The translations under genes and the position numbers were made by a program. Shown here in pieces: positions 8,792-17,477 of a DNA stretch of 64,000 nucleotides. The notes under the pieces are model-generated. The model was not told the origin of the DNA and did no database searches. It saw only the letters and a program-made list of their open reading frames with translations. The stretch's first letter is position 1; each line of letters starts with the position of its first letter. The stretch spans positions 496,001-560,000 of the forward strand of contig NZ_JMCG01000002.1 of the NCBI RefSeq assembly GCF_000764325.1, written 5' to 3'. This DNA is from Vibrio navarrensis. Lineage in GTDB: Bacteria > Pseudomonadota > Gammaproteobacteria > Enterobacterales > Vibrionaceae.

Positions 8792-9136
8792 ATGTCAGTC
8801 GTTATCTATCATAATCCTCGCTGCTCAAAGAGCCGCCAAACGCTAGAACTACTTGAGCAAAACGGGGTAACTCCCGAAGTGGTGAAATATCTGCAAACGC
8901 CTTTGGACATCGAGCAGTTACAAACTCTTTTCGCACAACTTGGCCTTGACTCCGTACGGGACATGATGCGCACCAAAGACGATCTCTACAAAGAGCTGCA
9001 ATTGGCCGAAGCCAGTGATGAACAACTGTTCGCCGCCATGGCGAAGCACCCTGCGCTCTTCGAACGCCCAGTGGTGGTTGCAAATGGCCAAGCGCGCATC
9101 GGTCGCCCGCCTGAAGCGGTGTTGGAGATTCTATAA
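8792..9136 (+). CDS. ArsC family reductase (YfgD-like arsenate reductase, glutaredoxin type)
   Basis: The 114-residue protein has the ArsC thioredoxin-like fold: Cys11 in HNPRCSKSR as the catalytic cysteine and a C-terminal ARIGRPPEAVL arginine motif typical of the family. Glutaredoxin-type ArsC enzymes reduce arsenate to arsenite. In E. coli the gene next to bepA (yfgD) is the same subfamily; its role in arsenic resistance is not established, and no arsB or arsR is present here. The ATG at 8792 was chosen because GGAG lies six bases upstream; an in-frame ATG at 8780 would add four residues. It follows bepA by 16 bp. Confidence 0.88.
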   Translation: MSVVIYHNPRCSKSRQTLELLEQNGVTPEVVKYLQTPLDIEQLQTLFAQLGLDSVRDMMRTKDDLYKELQLAEASDEQLFAAMAKHPALFERPVVVANGQARIGRPPEAVLEIL

Positions 9137-9142
9137 CTGCCA

Positions 9143-9712
9143 ATGAGTACGCATATTCTCATTCTCTATTACAGCCGCCACGGTAAAACCAAACTGTTGG
9201 CGCGACAAATCGCCCGTGGCGCTGCCTCCGTAAACGGATGTGAAGTGACTTTGCGCACCGTAGCAGAACTGACCGCTAGCTCACAGCAAGCGAGCGATCC
9301 TGTGGTTACTCTGGACGAGTTGAAACAGTGTGACGGGCTGGCGATGGGTAGTCCGGTGTGGTTTGGCAATATGGCTGCCCCACTGAAACATTTTTGGGAC
9401 CAAACCAGCCACTTATGGCTCAATGGCGATCTGATAGACAAGCCTGCCTGCGTGTTTACCTCTTCCTCCACCATGCATGGTGGGCAGGAAACCACGTTAC
9501 AGAGCATGATGACACCCCTTTTGCATCACGGCATGTTGATCTTGGGCATTCCCTACTCTGAACCACTGTTGCACCAAACTCGCTCTGGCGGAACACCTTA
9601 TGGTGCGAGCAGTGTCGGCCACGAAGCCACCTTGACTACAGAAGAGAGCCAACTGGCACAGCAACTAGGAAAACGTCTGGCACAGATCGCCAGTAAGCAA
9701 AAGGAGTCGTAA
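9143..9712 (+). CDS. wrbA: NAD(P)H:quinone oxidoreductase, WrbA-like flavoprotein
   Basis: The 189-residue protein has a flavodoxin-like fold. LILYYSRHGKTKLLA near residue 7 is the FMN phosphate-binding loop, GSPVWFGNMAAPLKHFWDQT at about 70-90 and the SSSTMHGGQETT segment at about 110 are WrbA family motifs. Such enzymes perform two-electron reduction of quinones and protect against redox cycling. The length is slightly shorter than E. coli WrbA (198). It lies 6 bp after the arsC-like gene and abuts the DUF2069 gene, so co-transcription is very likely. Close paralogues exist, so wrbA itself is a family-level name. Confidence 0.85.
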   Translation: MSTHILILYYSRHGKTKLLARQIARGAASVNGCEVTLRTVAELTASSQQASDPVVTLDELKQCDGLAMGSPVWFGNMAAPLKHFWDQTSHLWLNGDLIDKPACVFTSSSTMHGGQETTLQSMMTPLLHHGMLILGIPYSEPLLHQTRSGGTPYGASSVGHEATLTTEESQLAQQLGKRLAQIASKQKES

Positions 9713-10159
9713 ATGTCCTCATTCTCTATGGGCGCCAAGACGCGTCGCTTTCGCTATTTGGCGCTGTTTGGCAATTTGGCGTTGCTGGCGTGGGTCGCCC
9801 TGTGGCAACTGGCTCTTTCTCCTCATCCACATTTGAGCAGCACGGCGTTAGCGATCGCTTGGTGTATCCCTTTACTGTTGCCCCTTCCCGGCATTATTGC
9901 GGGGAAACCTTACACGCACGCTTGGGCTAACTTTGTGTTAATGCTCTACTTTCTGCATGCGTTGACCATCTTGTATGTGGATGGAGGTGAAAGGTGGCTG
10001 GCTTTGGTTGAACTGCTGCTCACCGCACTTGGCTTTGCGGGAAATATCCTGTATGCCCGCACGCGCGGCCAAGAACTGGGGTTGAAACTGCAAAAACTGT
10101 CGCAGATCGAAAAAGAAGAGAAAGCCAAGTTTGGCAACGAGAAAATGGGTAAGCAGTAG
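9713..10159 (+). CDS. DUF2069 inner membrane protein
   Basis: The 148-residue protein has four hydrophobic segments (about residues 18-36, 45-62, 69-89 and 97-113) and a charged cytoplasmic-looking C-terminal tail rich in Lys and Glu. It matches DUF2069 (COG3308), a family of unknown function often placed next to wrbA in gammaproteobacteria. Its start directly follows the stop of the wrbA-like gene, so it is the last gene of that operon, and a terminator follows at 10186. No function can be assigned. Confidence 0.85.
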   Translation: MSSFSMGAKTRRFRYLALFGNLALLAWVALWQLALSPHPHLSSTALAIAWCIPLLLPLPGIIAGKPYTHAWANFVLMLYFLHALTILYVDGGERWLALVELLLTALGFAGNILYARTRGQELGLKLQKLSQIEKEEKAKFGNEKMGKQ

Positions 10160-10185
10160 TTTTTCTTACTGTTTAGCTTCAATGC

Positions 10186-10215
10186 AAAAACGCCAACTAA
10201 GTTGGCGTTTTTTTA
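10186..10215 (+). terminator. terminator of the bepA-to-DUF2069 operon
   Basis: AACGCCAACT pairs with AGTTGGCGTT and is followed by seven Ts. It lies about 27 bp after the DUF2069 stop and can also stop the convergent DUF2066 gene. Confidence 0.88.
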
Positions 10216-10238
10216 ATCCAAAATATCGCATTGGGATT

Positions 10239-11411
10239 CTAAGAGCGGCCTTGCCACTCATACACTAAGGGATCGCCATTGGATAGAGGCTCAGCAACGG
10301 TTTCCGTAACGCTGATATCTTGTGCTGGCAGGGGGATTTGCGTTGACGGAGCCGCGCCCTCTTCAGGAGAAAGGGCTGCCGGATCTGAGTCCAATGTCTC
10401 TTCCTCTACCGGGCTCGATAGCGGGTCGTCAAACTTCACCACATGCGGCAACTGTTCCGCTTCTTTTTCAAATGCCGCTTGCGAGGCGAGCAAGTGAACA
10501 CGCAGAGTCAGCTCATTGCCTTTGATTTTAAGAATGTCGAGGCTTGCCACAGAATTGAACGCCGTTAATGCTTTCTCTAAACTAAAGAAGTCGATGGCAT
10601 TATTGATATTGAGAAATTTCACCACAACTGATTGCGAGGATTCACCAGATACCAGCACAGCACTGCGCTTGGCATAAAAGTCCGCAATGGTATTGATTAG
10701 AGTTGCACTCGCATCCTCACCGTTTGCTGAACCTGTCATCGGCACTTGGTTTGCCGTTTCCATCACTTCTGGCGGTTGATCGTATAAGCTCCAGCGTAAC
10801 TGATTGCCTTGCGCGCGAATCACCAACACGCCATCAACCGGATAGCGTTGACTGGCACGACTGATGGGTTGCACAAAGCCGCCCCACAAATCTGAAATAG
10901 CAATGCCAGTAATATCATCAAAATCACCGATCGGCATAGTGAGTGGCAAACCACGCTCACGAGCCGCAGATTTTAGCCCATCAACGACACTACCACCGGA
11001 ATGCTCCCAGACGATCGCGCGGTCATAATTTTGCTCTTCCACCAACCAAACCAACAAGTTATTGCGATTTTCCGACCAAAAAGGCAATTGCGCCTGGGTC
11101 AGTAAGGCACGGATCTGCGCGCTATTAAAGAGCAGCTTCACTGACGTCTGCTCACCAAGCTTGCCGTAGCTAAGCTGGGAGATATAACGTGCGCTTGCTT
11201 GCAGCGCCTTGCTCACCACCGGGTTGTTCACCGAATCGACCGAGCCCGACGCCCTAACAATCACTTGCTGCATCGCTTGCTGACGAGCCAGCTCTTCACC
11301 ATTGCTTTTTTCAGCATCAATAGCCACTTCAGCACGATAAATATCAACCTGGGTCAACGCGTAGACCGGCAAAGCCAACCAGCCGATCATCAATAAAGCT
11401 AAATAGCGCAT
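10239..11411 (-). CDS. DUF2066 periplasmic protein
   Basis: The 390-residue protein has a signal peptide (MRYLALLMIGWLALPVYA, cleavage near residue 18) and a DUF2066 region beginning with VDIYRAEVAIDAEKSNGEELARQQAMQQVIVRASGS. The C-terminal third is acidic and proline-rich (about residues 330-375), suggesting a flexible tail. DUF2066 proteins are conserved in Vibrio and relatives and have no known function; export to the periplasm is the only supported property. It is convergent with the DUF2069 gene and divergent from uraA. Confidence 0.85.
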   Translation of the reverse strand: MRYLALLMIGWLALPVYALTQVDIYRAEVAIDAEKSNGEELARQQAMQQVIVRASGSVDSVNNPVVSKALQASARYISQLSYGKLGEQTSVKLLFNSAQIRALLTQAQLPFWSENRNNLLVWLVEEQNYDRAIVWEHSGGSVVDGLKSAARERGLPLTMPIGDFDDITGIAISDLWGGFVQPISRASQRYPVDGVLVIRAQGNQLRWSLYDQPPEVMETANQVPMTGSANGEDASATLINTIADFYAKRSAVLVSGESSQSVVVKFLNINNAIDFFSLEKALTAFNSVASLDILKIKGNELTLRVHLLASQAAFEKEAEQLPHVVKFDDPLSSPVEEETLDSDPAALSPEEGAAPSTQIPLPAQDISVTETVAEPLSNGDPLVYEWQGRS

Positions 11412-11580
11412 ACTTTTCCTAACTTACTGCGTGGGAAGTAAGATGATAAGCAACTATCAAACCATGAGCAAGAAAACCGCAGAGATAGGCTCTATTTCTT
11501 TGTTTAATGAAAAATCGCCACACGGTTGCATAAGATCTCAGCAAACAGCACCATTATTGGAAAAAATTGATCAAAACTAG

Positions 11581-11608
11581 TTAGCAATCGTTTGCAAAGT
11601 GATAGAAT
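11581..11608 (+). promoter_or_regulatory. uraA promoter with overlapping PurR-like operator
   Basis: TAGCAATCGTTTGCAA at 11582-11597 matches the core of the PurR consensus (GCAANCGTTTGC). It overlaps a plausible promoter: TTAGCA at 11581-11586 and TAGAAT at 11603-11608 with 16-bp spacing. Repression of uracil uptake by purines via PurR would follow. Inferred from the sequence match. Confidence 0.6.
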
Positions 11609-11648
11609 CCCGCGAATTTATCTGCATATTTGTTAATAGGGAACCTTT

Positions 11649-12908
11649 ATGAAAAACGCGATACAGGGCGCGCAAATGTTGTTTGTCGCCTTTGGTGCCT
11701 TGGTGCTTGTGCCTTTGCTGACTGGACTTGACCCGAACGTCGCTCTGTTTGGTGCAGGTGTCGGCACATTACTATTCCAACTGATCACCCGCCAAAGCGT
11801 GCCTATTTTCCTTGCTTCTTCTTTCGCTTTTATCGCTCCCATCATGTTCGGTATCCAAGCTTGGGGGATCGGGGCAACCATGGGTGGCCTGATGGCGGCG
11901 GGATTTGTTTACATCATTCTTGGCGCTTTTATCAAGATCCGTGGCGTGGAGTTCATTCACAAACTGCTGCCACCTGTGGTGGTAGGTCCGGTGATCATTG
12001 TTATCGGTCTCGGCCTGGCACCCGTTGCCGTTAATATGGCTCTCGGTAAAACCGGCGATGGCGCAGTACAACTGGTCGATGGCAATGCCGCGCTGTGGAT
12101 CTCTTCCATTTCTCTGCTGGTGACCATCGCCATGAGCGTGTTTGCCAAAGGTTTCCTGAAGCTTCTGCCTATCTGTGGTGGCATCGCCGCAGGCTACGCG
12201 GTCAGCTTAGGTTTTGGCGTGGTTGATTTCACGCCCGTCGCTCAAGCAGCGTGGCTCGCTATGCCAAACTTCACCACGCCAGAGTTCAACATCAACGCGA
12301 TTCTGTTCATGATCCCAGTGGCTATCGCTCCCGCCGTAGAACACGTCGGTGATATGTTGGCGATCTCCAACGTGACGGGCAAAAATTACCTGAAAAAACC
12401 CGGTCTACACCGCACGATTGCCGGTGACGGAATTGCAACCATCGCCGCTTCTATGGTCGGTGCACCGCCAAATACCACCTACAGTGAAGTGACAGGCGCG
12501 GTTATGCTGACCAAAGCGTTTAATCCGGTCATCATGACTTGGGCTGCAATCACCGCCATCGTCCTCGCTCTGGTTGGTAAACTCGGTGCGCTCCTACTAA
12601 CCATCCCCGTACCTGTGATGGGCGGCATCATGATCTTGCTGTTTGGCTCAATTGCGACTGTCGGTCTCAACACGCTGATCAAAAATCATGTTGACCTGCA
12701 CAAGTCACGCAACCTAGTGATTGTTGCCGTCACACTGGTGTTCGGTATTGGTGGCATGGCCTTTGGTATTGGTGAGTTCAGCCTACAAGGCGTTAGCCTC
12801 TGTGGCATCGTTGCCATCGCACTCAACCTGATCCTGCCACAAGACCTGGGCGAGAATCACGTGGTGGATAACGCGCAAATGGAAGAGGAAGTCGAAGCGA
12901 AAAGCTAA
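11649..12908 (+). CDS. uraA: uracil:proton symporter UraA
   Basis: The 419-residue inner membrane protein belongs to the NCS2 nucleobase transporter family with about 14 hydrophobic segments. Motifs include AFGALVLVPLLTGLDPNVALFGAG near the N-terminus, SSFAFIAP, and the substrate-binding region AIAPAVEHVGD (Glu about residue 241) and PPNTTYSEVTGA. It imports uracil for salvage by Upp, which is encoded convergently next door. The neighbour and the family motifs favour uracil over xanthine. An AGGGAACC ribosome binding site precedes the ATG. The length is close to E. coli UraA (429). Confidence 0.94.
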   Translation: MKNAIQGAQMLFVAFGALVLVPLLTGLDPNVALFGAGVGTLLFQLITRQSVPIFLASSFAFIAPIMFGIQAWGIGATMGGLMAAGFVYIILGAFIKIRGVEFIHKLLPPVVVGPVIIVIGLGLAPVAVNMALGKTGDGAVQLVDGNAALWISSISLLVTIAMSVFAKGFLKLLPICGGIAAGYAVSLGFGVVDFTPVAQAAWLAMPNFTTPEFNINAILFMIPVAIAPAVEHVGDMLAISNVTGKNYLKKPGLHRTIAGDGIATIAASMVGAPPNTTYSEVTGAVMLTKAFNPVIMTWAAITAIVLALVGKLGALLLTIPVPVMGGIMILLFGSIATVGLNTLIKNHVDLHKSRNLVIVAVTLVFGIGGMAFGIGEFSLQGVSLCGIVAIALNLILPQDLGENHVVDNAQMEEEVEAKS

Positions 12909-12941
12909 GTTCTACTTTCATCTCGTATAAATAAAAACGCC

Positions 12942-12967
12942 TGACATTGCTGCCAGGCGTTTTTATT
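12942..12967. terminator. bidirectional terminator between uraA and upp
   Basis: ACGCCTG and CAGGCGT form a stem flanked by AAAAA on the left and TTTTTA on the right, so both converging transcripts can end here. Confidence 0.85.
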
Positions 12968-12989
12968 TGCAATCGAGTTTTACTTTGGC

Positions 12990-13616
12990 TTATTTGGTAC
13001 CAAAGATTTTGTCACCCGCATCACCCAGACCTGGGACAATGTAGCCTTTGTCATTCAATTTTTCGTCGATTGCCGCACAATACAGTTCAACATCTGGATG
13101 TGATTTTTCCAGTGCGGCGATCCCTTCAGGAGCCGCGACAAGAACCAGCACTTTAATCTGCTGACACCCTTTCTCTTTCAAAAGGTCGATGGTTGCGATC
13201 ATCGAGCCGCCAGTCGCCAACATAGGATCGACCACCAAAGCGATGCGCTCTTCCATATTAGAAGCAAGCTTGTTGAAATATGGGATTGGCTCAAGTGTCT
13301 CTTCATCGCGGTAGATACCCACAACACTGATACGTGCGCTTGGCATGTGCTCCAAAACGCCATCCATCATTCCCAAACCCGCACGTAAAATTGGCACAAC
13401 CGTGACCTTTTTACCCTTGATTTGATCGACAGCAACTGGGCCATTCCAACCTTCAATAGTCACTTTTTCCGTTTCAAAATCGGAAGTGGCTTCGTAGGTT
13501 AAAAGACTGCCAACTTCCGTTGCCAATTCGCGAAAACGCTTAGTGCTGATATCACCTTCTCTCATCAAACCAATCTTATGTTTTACAAGAGGATGTTTTA
13601 CTTCAACAACTTTCAT
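12990..13616 (-). CDS. upp: uracil phosphoribosyltransferase
   Basis: Upp converts uracil and PRPP to UMP in pyrimidine salvage. From ATG 13616 ([20 protein letters not shown]) the protein has 208 residues, the same as E. coli. The PRPP-binding loop is [12 protein letters not shown] near residue 130, and the uracil-binding C-terminus ends [16 protein letters not shown]. An in-frame start five codons upstream is possible but adds nothing conserved. It faces uraA tail to tail and is divergent from purM, with about 177 bp between the starts. Confidence 0.97.
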   Translation of the reverse strand: MKVVEVKHPLVKHKIGLMREGDISTKRFRELATEVGSLLTYEATSDFETEKVTIEGWNGPVAVDQIKGKKVTVVPILRAGLGMMDGVLEHMPSARISVVGIYRDEETLEPIPYFNKLASNMEERIALVVDPMLATGGSMIATIDLLKEKGCQQIKVLVLVAAPEGIAALEKSHPDVELYCAAIDEKLNDKGYIVPGLGDAGDKIFGTK

Positions 13617-13713
13617 GTCTATCTCCGGCAATATAGATAAATTTTAAACAAACTGACCGATTATAAACGATTTCGTCACGAATTTCTCGTCACAAAGCGC
13701 AAGAAAAAAACTC

Positions 13714-13753
13714 GCGCAAACGTTTGCTCTTTATATTCGAGCACTGGTAGAAT
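13714..13753 (+). promoter_or_regulatory. purM promoter with PurR-like operator
   Basis: GCGCAAACGTTTGCTC at 13714-13729 matches the PurR consensus ACGCAAACGTTTGCGT at 13 of 16 positions. It overlaps the -35 element (TTGCTC, 13725-13730) that lies 17 bp before TAGAAT (13748-13753). Repression of purM-purN by PurR with hypoxanthine or guanine is strongly suggested. Confidence 0.8.
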
Positions 13754-13793
13754 AGCGCCGTTTTCATATCCAACTTAAAACGAGGACTTCCCC

Positions 13794-14834
13794 GTGAGTG
13801 GTAATAACTCTTCTCTGAGCTATAAAGATGCTGGTGTAGACATCGATGCAGGCAACGCCCTAGTCGAACGTATTAAAGGTGCGGTTAAGCGCACACGTCG
13901 TCCTGAAGTCATGGGCGGCCTTGGTGGATTCGGCGCACTGTGCGAACTGCCAACTAAATACAAGCAGCCAGTTTTGGTGTCGGGCACCGACGGTGTAGGA
14001 ACCAAACTGCGTCTCGCTCTGGATATGAACAAACACGACACCATCGGCATCGACTTAGTCGCGATGTGCGTCAACGATCTGATTGTGCAAGGCGCTGAAC
14101 CTCTGTTTTTCCTTGATTACTACGCGACAGGCAAGCTGGACGTAGATACCGCTGCGGCCGTGGTTTCTGGCATTGCGGATGGTTGCGTACAGGCGGGCTG
14201 CGCTCTGATCGGTGGTGAAACCGCGGAAATGCCAGGAATGTATGAAGGCGAAGACTATGATGTCGCCGGTTTCTGCGTTGGCGTGGTCGAAAAAGAAGAG
14301 ATCATTGATGGCAGTAAAGTGGCGGTTGGCGATGCGTTGATCGCCGTCGGTTCAAGTGGCCCACACTCAAACGGCTATTCGCTTATCCGTAAAATTCTTG
14401 AAGTGTCTGGCGCAGACAAGAACGAAGAACTGGCAGGACGTACCATTGGCGAGCACCTGCTGGAACCCACGAAAATCTATATTAAGTCAGGTCTAAAACT
14501 GATTGCTGAACACGACATTCATGCAATTTCGCACATCACTGGTGGTGGTTTCTGGGAAAACATTCCACGCGTGCTGCCTGAAGGCACCAAAGCGGTGATT
14601 GATGGCAAGAGCTGGCAATGGCCAGTGATCTTCCAATGGCTACAAGAGAAAGGCAACGTAGACACACACGAAATGTATCGCACATTCAACTGTGGTGTTG
14701 GCCTGATTATCGCTCTCCCACAAGCGCAAGCACAAGCCGCAGTGAAACTGCTGCAAGAGGAAGGTGAAAACGCTTGGGTTATCGGCGCGATCGCGAAAGC
14801 GGAAAGCGGCGAAGAGCAGGTTGAGATTCACTGA
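13794..14834 (+). CDS. purM: phosphoribosylformylglycinamidine cyclo-ligase
   Basis: PurM (AIR synthetase) closes the imidazole ring with ATP in step five of purine synthesis. The 346-residue protein starts at a GTG preceded by GAGGA, and it shows the family N-terminus [15 protein letters not shown], the [15 protein letters not shown]-binding region at about 65-75, [10 protein letters not shown] at about 93-102 and [13 protein letters not shown]. The length matches E. coli (345). It is followed by purN in the standard purMN order, but a 140-bp gap holding a strong hairpin separates them. Confidence 0.97.
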   Translation: MSGNNSSLSYKDAGVDIDAGNALVERIKGAVKRTRRPEVMGGLGGFGALCELPTKYKQPVLVSGTDGVGTKLRLALDMNKHDTIGIDLVAMCVNDLIVQGAEPLFFLDYYATGKLDVDTAAAVVSGIADGCVQAGCALIGGETAEMPGMYEGEDYDVAGFCVGVVEKEEIIDGSKVAVGDALIAVGSSGPHSNGYSLIRKILEVSGADKNEELAGRTIGEHLLEPTKIYIKSGLKLIAEHDIHAISHITGGGFWENIPRVLPEGTKAVIDGKSWQWPVIFQWLQEKGNVDTHEMYRTFNCGVGLIIALPQAQAQAAVKLLQEEGENAWVIGAIAKAESGEEQVEIH

Positions 14835-14857
14835 TCCTTCAGCCGACGGCAAACAAA

Positions 14858-14885
14858 CAGAATGAGGACTTATGTCCTCATTCTG
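14858..14885 (+). other. perfect 12-bp hairpin between purM and purN
   Basis: CAGAATGAGGAC (14858-14869) pairs perfectly with GTCCTCATTCTG (14874-14885) around a TTAT loop. No T-run follows, so it is not a classical terminator. It may protect the purM mRNA 3' end, act as a processing site, or bind a protein; it sits 23 bp after the purM stop. Confidence 0.7.
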
Positions 14886-14974
14886 CTATTTACGCCACTA
14901 AAAACCCTGAAAGAGTTAGGTATTCTGCCACTCTTTAGCGCAATAAACAGACTCACCAGGACATTGACACCCAG

Positions 14975-15616
14975 ATGAAAAATATCGTGGTACTTATCTC
15001 CGGTAGCGGTAGCAACCTTCAGGCGATCCTTGAAGCCTGCCAATCTTCCATCACTAACGCCCAAGTTCGCGCGGTGTTTTCTAACAAAGCAGAGGCTTAC
15101 GGCCTTGAACGCGCGCGGCAATTTGATGTGGCGACCCATTTTGTTGATCCGAAACCTTTTGCTAATCGAGCGGATTTCGACCAAGTGTTGATGGAGAAAA
15201 TCGACACTTATCAGCCAGATATCATCGCCCTCGCCGGCTACATGCGAATTCTTAGTGGCGAGTTTGTGCGCCACTATTTAGGCAAAATGATCAATATTCA
15301 TCCGTCGTTATTGCCGAAATACCCCGGCTTACACACTCACCAACGCGCCATTGACGCAGGGGATAGTGAACACGGAGCCAGCGTGCACTTTGTGACAGAA
15401 GAACTCGATGGCGGCCCTGTCATTTTACAAGCCAAAGTTCCGGTGTTTACGGATGACGATGCCGCGACGCTCGCCGCACGCGTGCAAACTCAGGAACACA
15501 ATATTTACCCTTTGGTAGTCAAATGGCTGGCTGACGAACGCTTGGTAATGAAAAATGGAGCGGCCTATCTCGATGGCTTGCTGCTTGGCGCATCGGGCTA
15601 CGCAGCGGACGAATAG
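14975..15616 (+). CDS. purN: phosphoribosylglycinamide formyltransferase
   Basis: PurN transfers a formyl group from 10-formyl-THF to GAR in step three of purine synthesis. The 213-residue protein has the N-terminal GSGSNLQAI substrate loop (residues 9-17), the catalytic NIHPSLLPKYPGLHTH motif at about 106-121 and the conserved Asp in EELDGGPVI at about 144. The length matches the family (212 in E. coli). Its promoter is either that of purM through the hairpin or an own one in the 140-bp gap. A terminator follows directly. Confidence 0.97.
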   Translation: MKNIVVLISGSGSNLQAILEACQSSITNAQVRAVFSNKAEAYGLERARQFDVATHFVDPKPFANRADFDQVLMEKIDTYQPDIIALAGYMRILSGEFVRHYLGKMINIHPSLLPKYPGLHTHQRAIDAGDSEHGASVHFVTEELDGGPVILQAKVPVFTDDDAATLAARVQTQEHNIYPLVVKWLADERLVMKNGAAYLDGLLLGASGYAADE

Positions 15617-15637
15617 TGCAAGTGATTCATTGGAAAG

Positions 15638-15666
15638 AAAAAAGGTTGCTTTGCGCAACCTTTTTA
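15638..15666. terminator. bidirectional terminator between purN and yafJ
   Basis: AAAGGTTGC (15641-15649) pairs with GCAACCTTT (15655-15663) and has A and T runs on both sides. It ends purN and can also end the opposing yafJ transcript. Confidence 0.88.
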
Positions 15667-15672
15667 TCTTGA

Positions 15673-16518
15673 TTATTCCAGTGGTTCTGTCGGCGCTTGG
15701 CAACTGGGCTTTGGCGCAGCAAACGGCACATCTTTGAGTTGTGGCGCATTGGTGATAATCCGTTCACCAAAGTGAAACAGGCCATATTCACCGGGCTTCA
15801 TTCGTTGCCATGCTTCATTGCCCGTCAAAGGCTGAGTAGCAATCACCGAAACAATATCGTTAGGGGTGGTCTCTTCTTGGAAGTTGATCTCCACATCTTC
15901 ATCCAGTAAAGCGGCTTTGCCAAACGGGGCGCGACGCGTGATCCAGTACAGATGATTGGTGCAATAGGTCATCACATATTCCCCATCGCTCATCAGCATG
16001 TTAAACACCCCTTTTTCCTTTAGCACTTCGCAGCATGAGGCCAAATAGGTGAAAACACTTTCCATATCTTGTGGAGTTTCAGGATAGCGTCGCTCTAACT
16101 GGTTGAGCAGCCAACAAAATGCTTTTTCACTGTCGGTTTGTCCAACAGGGCGATGTCGACCAGAATCAAGCGTGTGGTAATCACTCAGTTGACCGTTGTG
16201 GGCAAATGTCCAGTAACGTCCCCAAAGCTCACGGGTAAATGGGTGGGTATTTTCCAGCGAAACACCGCCACGGTTAGCTTGACGAATATGGCTTATCACC
16301 GAACAGCTTTTGATCGGATAACTTTGCACCAGTTCAGCGATTTTGGACTCACAGCTCGGTTTGGGATCTTTAAAGGTGCGAAAGCCCTTTCCTTCATAAA
16401 AGGTAATCCCCCAACCATCGCGATGTGGCCCAGTTTTCCCGCCACGTTGCATCAATCCCGTAAAACTGAAACAGATGTCAGTGGGGACATTCGCGCTCAT
16501 ACCGAGCAATTCGCACAT
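15673..16518 (-). CDS. yafJ: class II glutamine amidotransferase, YafJ-like
   Basis: The 281-residue protein begins MCELLGMSANVP, so Cys2 becomes the N-terminal nucleophile after Met removal, as in class II (Ntn) amidotransferases. The conserved HRDGWGI, SHIRQANRG and FAHNGQL motifs follow. There is no attached synthase domain, so the acceptor of the released ammonia is unknown; E. coli YafJ is likewise uncharacterised. It lies 39 bp downstream of gmhA in the same order as E. coli gmhA-yafJ and may be co-transcribed with it. Confidence 0.92.
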   Translation of the reverse strand: MCELLGMSANVPTDICFSFTGLMQRGGKTGPHRDGWGITFYEGKGFRTFKDPKPSCESKIAELVQSYPIKSCSVISHIRQANRGGVSLENTHPFTRELWGRYWTFAHNGQLSDYHTLDSGRHRPVGQTDSEKAFCWLLNQLERRYPETPQDMESVFTYLASCCEVLKEKGVFNMLMSDGEYVMTYCTNHLYWITRRAPFGKAALLDEDVEINFQEETTPNDIVSVIATQPLTGNEAWQRMKPGEYGLFHFGERIITNAPQLKDVPFAAPKPSCQAPTEPLE

Positions 16519-16557
16519 GCTAAAACAACTCCCTGCAAAGAAGAGGCAAAGCCTCTG

Positions 16558-17133
16558 TTATTCCATCTCTTTTTCGATCAATTGAATGATGATGTGGATG
16601 ATCTTGATATGTACTTCCTGAATGCGATCGGCGTAACCAAAGTGTGGGACACGGATCTCAACGTCTGCCAGACCTGCCATTTTGCCGCCATCTTTACCGG
16701 TGAGCGCGATGGTTTTCATCCCTTTCGCTTTTGCCGCTTCAATCGCTTTAAGAATGTTGCCAGAGTTGCCTGAAGTAGACAGACCAAACAACACATCACC
16801 TTTACGACCAACCGCTTCAACGTAACGTGAGAAGACGTATTCGTAACCAAAATCATTGCTGACACAAGACAAGTGGCTCGGATCAGAGATAGCAATGCCA
16901 GCGTAACCCGGGCGGTTTTCACGGTAACGACCGGTTAGCTCTTCGGCAAAGTGCATTGCATCACAATGGGAACCACCATTACCACAAGAGAGAACTTTGC
17001 CATCTTGTTTGAATGAATCAGCAATCATTTTTGCTGCCGCTTCAATTTGGGCAAGATTGTGCTCGTCGCTGAGGAACTTGTTCAGAACTTCAGCCGCTTC
17101 CGTCAACTCATTTCTAATCAGATCTTGGTACAT
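16558..17133 (-). CDS. gmhA: D-sedoheptulose 7-phosphate isomerase
   Basis: GmhA (LpcA) makes D-glycero-D-manno-heptose 7-phosphate, the first step toward ADP-heptose for the LPS inner core. The 191-residue SIS-domain protein has the [21 protein letters not shown] motif at about residues 50-70 (zinc and substrate ligands), [12 protein letters not shown] at about 118-130 and the C-terminal [11 protein letters not shown] helix carrying a catalytic His. The length equals E. coli GmhA (192). It is divergent from fadE, the conserved E. coli arrangement. Confidence 0.97.
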   Translation of the reverse strand: MYQDLIRNELTEAAEVLNKFLSDEHNLAQIEAAAKMIADSFKQDGKVLSCGNGGSHCDAMHFAEELTGRYRENRPGYAGIAISDPSHLSCVSNDFGYEYVFSRYVEAVGRKGDVLFGLSTSGNSGNILKAIEAAKAKGMKTIALTGKDGGKMAGLADVEIRVPHFGYADRIQEVHIKIIHIIIQLIEKEME

Positions 17134-17477
17134 AAGATGTTCTCTTTTTTTGTTGTCATGTCACGCAATGCGCTCACGTTGGCAGGGCCGCGTTGCTCCC
17201 CTGCTCGTAGATAGGCTGAGTTTACCCACAAACAGGAAATTGTGTCGACACCAGAGGGCGAGATTTCGGCGATTTGTAAAGCGCTTTGAGGCGATCTGAT
17301 GTCGAAATCACCATTGGAATCTCAAATTTAGAATTTTAGCTCTACTAAGATCACTTTTTGCTCAGAATTTGGTTTTACATTTCTTTAATAATTTGATTAC
17401 ACTTAAGCCAACTGGTTCGACCTCTTACCAACCCACAGACGTACCATAAATCAAACAGTCTGATAAGGAACACACAT
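17134..17477. other. gmhA/fadE divergent intergenic region
   Basis: This 344-bp stretch holds the promoters of gmhA (left) and fadE (right). Apart from the FadR-like site and a candidate fadE promoter I see no gene; short frames in it lack ribosome binding sites. Confidence 0.6.
17374..17426 (+). promoter_or_regulatory. fadE promoter with FadR-like operator
   Basis: AACTGGTTCGACCTCTT at 17410-17426 closely matches the FadR operator (ANCTGGTCCGACNTGTT). A plausible promoter, TTTACA (17374-17379) and TTACAC (17397-17402) with 17-bp spacing, places the operator just after the -10 element. FadR would repress fadE until long-chain acyl-CoA releases it. Confidence 0.7.

Noticed and set aside
14870..15274. 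Minus-strand open frame opposite purN
   Set aside because: It overlaps a clear purN and has an unstructured product; it is a shadow frame.
16138..16773. Long plus-strand open frame opposite yafJ and gmhA
   Set aside because: It lies wholly over two well-conserved genes on the other strand, has no ribosome binding site, and its product has no recognisable motif.
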